From contig CP128433.1 of the NCBI GenBank assembly GCA_032615215.1, forward strand, positions 827,501 to 891,500: a DNA stretch of 64,000 nucleotides, read 5' to 3'. The notes beneath the pieces are model-generated. The model was not told where the DNA came from and made no database searches. It saw only the letters and a list, made by a program, of their open reading frames with translations. This document shows positions 60,375 to 64,000 of the stretch, one piece after another (position 1 is the first letter of the stretch; every line of letters begins with the position of its first letter). Source of the DNA: Microbulbifer sp. MKSA007. GTDB taxonomy: Bacteria; Pseudomonadota; Gammaproteobacteria; Pseudomonadales; Cellvibrionaceae. The position numbers and the translations under genes are program-made.

Positions 60375-61683
60375 CTACATGGGCGGTGGGCCAGGGGGAA
60401 AACCTCCGCCGACTTCATCGGAGCAAACGTTCACAATTGTCTGGTCATCAAGTTTGCCGTAAAAGCGGGGCCCAAAGGTATAGGGAAATGATGGTGTCAG
60501 CTGCCCTTCATCATTCAGCTCTACCGTTAGGTGGTAGTGATAACCACGCTCGCTGTCACTGTGCCCATTGTATTGATCCAGATAAGCGCCCTCCTGACTG
60601 GTCAAATTGGAGTCCCAGTAATAGTCTTCGTAAAAAAACCGCTGGTGGTTTGAAAAAGATTGCCTGATAGGGACGTAAAAGTATCGCTGGTACTGGGGCC
60701 GGATTGGGCAAGTGTATTTGTGCCCTGTGATAAATCGTATTCATCTACCAGTAAACAACTGCGCTCACCGGCAATCCTGCAGCCGCTGGTAGAGTCGGCA
60801 TCGTCATAGTCTCTAGTGACCCAGCTACTTACTACAAGTACACCACCGGCCTCCCAAGGGCCATAAATGGGATAGCCATCAGCGGTAAACCCATAGACGG
60901 GGGAGTGGCTATCTCCAGTGTCTCCAACCAAGTCGGCCAGGCAATCGCTGTAGAAGTGGTGGTGATAGTCTCCCCGAGCAGCGTGTCCACCACAGATATC
61001 AACATCGTACATCTCAGCGACCGGTGCCAGAGTATGCCAGGTACCATTCACGGACTGTCCATCGCTCCACTGGTAGATAGAGGTGCCGTTGACCCAATAG
61101 CCCTGTGGTCCGAGTCCACTTTCACAAGCTTCTTCTGAGACCTCTGGCTCAGTTGGAAAATAGCTGTTGTGGGAAACATTTTCTGGGCAGACAGGGCCCG
61201 GCGGCCAGAATCCAAAACCCGCTTCGGCGTAGCAGGTATGTGGATTGCTGCTAAAGCCGATATCCTGACCAAAACTCACGATATCGCCAATTTGTACCGT
61301 GGGGCTGCCGTAGACAAAGTCGGTGCTCGCTTTGGGGCGATTGATTAGCTCGTCGTAGATAGCAGTGGTGATTTCAATTTCATAATCCGGGATGCCAGAT
61401 GCTGTGACTTGAGTGTATTCCCTGCCGTCGAAAGTGACGGTTTCGATGCTTTGTACATTGACCAGGACCTGCTCATTACTATTGCTTTCGTAGATGTAAG
61501 GCGCCCGTTCATCGTCGGTATTTAGCACCCATGGGCTGCTGTCATCGCCAGTATCGTCATCTGATGGGGGTGGATCTGAATCGTCATTGTCGCACCCTGT
61601 TAAAGGTGCACAGACCAGAAGTATTGTCAGTGCGCTGATTAATAGGGTGCGGGTTTGAAGGGGGAAATCTCCTGAAGCCTCAT
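60375..61683 (-). pseudogene. YHYH-domain lipoprotein (copy 4), frame broken twice
   Basis: The protein can be followed from an ATG at 61683 through a lipobox (LTGC) and the full YHYH domain to the stop at 60375, but not in a single frame. Near the start, one base must be added at the G5A3 run (61660-61667) to join MRLQEI to the hydrophobic segment TLLISALTILLVCAPLTGC. Near the end, one base must be added at the A7 run (60632-60638) to join SGFF to YEDYYWDSNLTSQEGAYLDQ. Either the gene is decaying or the assembly has homopolymer errors. The domain is slightly divergent (AARGDYHHHFYS). Confidence 0.82.
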
Positions 61684-61848
61684 CGAATCACCATCCATGT
61701 TTCGCAGTAAGAGAAGAAGGCGGGCTATGCTGCTGTCTGCCGGGGTTTGGAGGAATTTGAAGTTATCGGCAAAAATGGCAAGTAATGTGTACGCTGCCTG
61801 TTAAGGCACTGATTTCCTTGTGTTGTGTTTTGGGGGGTGGTGGATAGA

Positions 61849-61880
61849 TATGGGCCGAATCAGGAGTGATTCGGCCCATA
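61849..61880. terminator. Perfect 14-bp hairpin after the MATE gene
   Basis: TATGGGCCGAATCA (61849-61862), loop ggag, TGATTCGGCCCATA (61867-61880). It lies 7 bases after the MATE stop. No T run on the minus strand, so efficiency is uncertain. The remainder of 61684-61848 holds only leader sequence. Confidence 0.65.
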
Positions 61881-61886
61881 GATTGA

Positions 61887-63269
61887 TCAGTTGGTTGACA
61901 GCTCGGGGCTGGATGTTGTCTCTGCTGTGCGCTGGTGCGTATCGCGGCGCAGCCACCACCAGGAAACAAAGCCTAGAATCAGGTTGGATGCTGCTGTAGC
62001 GACAAACAGGCCGGTCATGCCCCACAGGCTGTTTCCAATCCAGGCCAGGGGTAGGTATAGGCCCAGTACCCGCAGGAAAGAAATGACAGTTGCAGGCAGC
62101 GGTTTCCCGAGTCCATTGAATGCGGCATTGGCAGACATCACAAAGCCGTACCCGGCATAGCTGAGAGGTACCAGGGTCAGGTAGGCAACAGCGACGGCGA
62201 GAACTTCAGTGGAATCACTGAACAGACTTACGATAGGTTCTGCAACAAAGTAGAGAAGCACCGCCAGTCCCGCTCCAAATAACAGGCAGAATCTTGCCAA
62301 TACGCTCACGGTTTCCCGTAGGCGGTCGGTCTTTTCCGCCCCGGCATTCTGTCCCATAAAGGGGCCGACCACAGAGGAAAGCGCGTAAAACACAATGAGT
62401 GCCAGGGGTTCTACTCGGAGTGCGACTCCCAGGCCCGCGACGGCGTCTTCGCCGTGCACGGCAACGAGTGCAACGACAACACCCCCCGATACGGGAATAA
62501 TGACATTGGTGAGTACAGCCGGAAGCCCGACAGCCAACACTTTGCGCCAGGATTCGAGTAGGCCGCTCAGCCGCCATTGCGGGGCTGTCATCAGGTGTTC
62601 TTTTTTGATGATGAAGTAGAGTGCAGCAATAAAGGTCAGGGCGCGCACGATAATCGTAGCGATAGCTGCTCCCTGGAGCTCAAGTCGGGGAAAGCCGAAA
62701 AGCCCAAAAATCAAAATGGGGTCGAGAATCAGGTTCAGCAGGGCTACCGCCACCATGATACGGCCGGTTACCGCGCTGTTACCAATGGCGCGAAGAGCGG
62801 CGAGCGCGACGGTCGGGACAATGACAAAGATGGTTCCCAGATACCAGGGGATCATGTAATCGGCAATAAGTGGAAGCATATCGGGGCCGGCGCCCAGCAG
62901 CTCAAATAGAGGGCGCATGGTGGCCAGGCCGACTGCAGTAATCACAATAGCAATCAGCAGTGCCAGTACAGATGCGTCAGTTACCAGGCGGCGAACGTTT
63001 TTTATATCTCCAGCGCCGTAAACCCGGGCCACAGCCGAAGAAGTACCTGCGCCGAGACCGATGGCAAAGCTGTTTATGGCCATCACTACCGGGAAGGTGA
63101 AACTCATCGCCGCCAGGGGGCCATCGCCCAGCTGGGAGACAAAATAGGTATCGGCGATATTAAAGGACATGGCGGCGAGAATTCCCCAGACCATGGGTAG
63201 TGCCAGTCTCTGTAAGTGACTGGAAACTGAACCTTCCAGCAGTGATGGGCTGCTTTTTGATAGAGACAT
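61887..63269 (-). CDS. MATE-family multidrug efflux transporter
   Basis: 460 residues with twelve hydrophobic segments. The opening LQRLALPMVWGILAAMSFNI and DTYFVSQLGDGPLAAMSFTF, and the central VGPFMGQNAGAEKTDRLRET, are MATE family marks. It exports cationic drugs or other organic compounds using an ion gradient at the inner membrane. Substrate unknown. Confidence 0.93.
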   Translation of the reverse strand: MSLSKSSPSLLEGSVSSHLQRLALPMVWGILAAMSFNIADTYFVSQLGDGPLAAMSFTFPVVMAINSFAIGLGAGTSSAVARVYGAGDIKNVRRLVTDASVLALLIAIVITAVGLATMRPLFELLGAGPDMLPLIADYMIPWYLGTIFVIVPTVALAALRAIGNSAVTGRIMVAVALLNLILDPILIFGLFGFPRLELQGAAIATIIVRALTFIAALYFIIKKEHLMTAPQWRLSGLLESWRKVLAVGLPAVLTNVIIPVSGGVVVALVAVHGEDAVAGLGVALRVEPLALIVFYALSSVVGPFMGQNAGAEKTDRLRETVSVLARFCLLFGAGLAVLLYFVAEPIVSLFSDSTEVLAVAVAYLTLVPLSYAGYGFVMSANAAFNGLGKPLPATVISFLRVLGLYLPLAWIGNSLWGMTGLFVATAASNLILGFVSWWWLRRDTHQRTAETTSSPELSTN

Positions 63270-63392
63270 GTATAACTCTTGTCAATCCAACGAGGGGGTT
63301 GGGAAGTCGGGAATAGTGTTACAGAGCAGGAGTGGCTGCCTGCCGTTCAAGGCCTTGTCGGTAAGGCGGGAATTCCGAATGAGAGGCTCATT

Positions 63393-63869
63393 CTACGACT
63401 GAGTGTCATTCAGAGCGAGACTCATGAGTACAGCGTCCTCGCGCATGCCATTTTGCGCGGGGTAATAATTTTTGCGTATCCCGTCTTCAGAGAAACCCAG
63501 TTTGCGATAGAGGGAGCGCGCAGCGAGATTGGATACCCGCACTTCGAGCAAAACTCGTTCAATTTCGCTGGGCAATTCCGTTTTCACGCTGTTCAGCAGT
63601 GCCTCGGCGAGGCCCTGTCGGCGTCGCGCTGGGGATACGGCAATGTCCAGGATTTCTGCCTGGTCAAACAGGCTACTGATCACGCAACAGGCGATAATGT
63701 CATCCCCTTGGATCAGGACCCAGCAGTAGTGGCCGGCGCTGAGACTCTGCTGGTATTGGGCTTCACTCCACGGATGACTGTGGGCACTTTTTGCCAACTG
63801 GGCCAGAGATGCACAGTCGTCGGCATCGGCGGAGCGCAACTGTAGCTCAGTGTAATTTAAATAGGTCAT
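63393..63869 (-). CDS. rimI: Ribosomal protein S18 N-acetyltransferase RimI
   Basis: 158 residues. The GNAT core is VSPARRRQGLAEALLNSVKT (acetyl-CoA loop R-R-R-Q-G-L-A), followed by VLLEVRVSNLAARSLYRKLG and GFSEDGIRKNYY, which are RimI marks. Start overlaps the stop of the upstream gene (ATGA), as in the holD-rimI arrangement. It acetylates the N-terminal Ala of S18. Confidence 0.92.
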   Translation of the reverse strand: MTYLNYTELQLRSADADDCASLAQLAKSAHSHPWSEAQYQQSLSAGHYCWVLIQGDDIIACCVISSLFDQAEILDIAVSPARRRQGLAEALLNSVKTELPSEIERVLLEVRVSNLAARSLYRKLGFSEDGIRKNYYPAQNGMREDAVLMSLALNDTQS

Positions 63870-64000
63870 TCTGCGCGGGTTTCAGTCGGGTAACTAGTGC
63901 GCAACAGGTTCCACAGGGGGCGTTTTAGTTCGGGGGCTCGCAGTAGTTGCGAGAGGCTGGGCATACTAATTAAGCGGGCCTTCTGCCATTCGACAACCTG
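63866..64000 (-). CDS. holD: C-terminal end of HolD-like DNA polymerase III psi subunit (partial)
   Basis: The last 44 residues only, cut by the window edge. The sequence contains LISMPSLSQLLRAPELKRPL followed by W-N-L-L-R-T, resembling the C-terminal helix of HolD (…RRALWQQIC… in E. coli). Overlap with rimI supports the assignment, because holD-rimI is a standard gammaproteobacterial pair. Confidence 0.65.
   Translation of the reverse strand, partial: QVVEWQKARLISMPSLSQLLRAPELKRPLWNLLRTSYPTETRAE

Overview
The window reads as the chromosome of a marine-type gammaproteobacterium. The evidence is prfC, a rimI gene behind a holD-like end, gamma-type 23S and 5S rRNA, and many secreted YHYH-domain proteins. 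A Microbulbifer or Cellvibrionales-like host is my inference from protein flavour only. It carries one large lambda-like prophage.

Layout. (1) 1-2636: the last ~2.27 kb of 23S rRNA, then 5S rRNA and a strong terminator. (2) 2637-8219: an AT-rich gap with two direct repeats, then a leftward host run of prfC, an acyltransferase, a TSUP permease, a small membrane protein and an exported M28 peptidase. (3) About 8237-49133: a prophage that begins 18 nt upstream of the prfC start codon and ends at a tyrosine integrase. A tnpB-only IS200/IS605-type element lies at its left edge. (4) 49134-64000: host genes again: an M24 aminopeptidase P, a BaeRS-like two-component system, a 262-bp MITE, a tandem cluster of secreted or lipoprotein YHYH-domain genes with small partner proteins, a MATE exporter, rimI and the end of holD.

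Prophage logic. A leftward early operon of tiny overlapping genes (9827-15114) and a rightward early region (cro, O-like replication gene, Q-like antiterminator) flank cI. Five copies of a 15-bp operator-like sequence sit at the two promoters. A membrane-anchored DUF4041/GIY-YIG gene lies directly downstream of cI, the position that rexAB has in lambda. Behind the Q-like gene come a late promoter with a perfect 16-bp palindrome in its spacer and a terminator. Then follow lysis (DUF5675 protein, two holins), packaging (Nu1-like and gpA-like terminase, gpW, portal), a protease-capsid fusion, decoration, tail tube, G/GT chaperones with a GGGAAAG slippery site, tape measure and tail-tip genes. Cargo sits at four places: between the head-tail joining gene and the tail terminator (28876-31483); after the tail genes (membrane protein plus HNH/PD-(D/E)XK-like protein); a LexA-controlled umuDC pair; and an exported fibre-like protein beside the integrase.

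Three loci (29082, 51408, 60375) have reading frames broken at or beside short homopolymers, four break points in all. Each can be restored by a one-base change, so they are either real decay or assembly errors. The best candidates for undescribed biology are the 42061-43662 gene pair, the cI-linked GIY-YIG protein and the YHYH/small-partner array.
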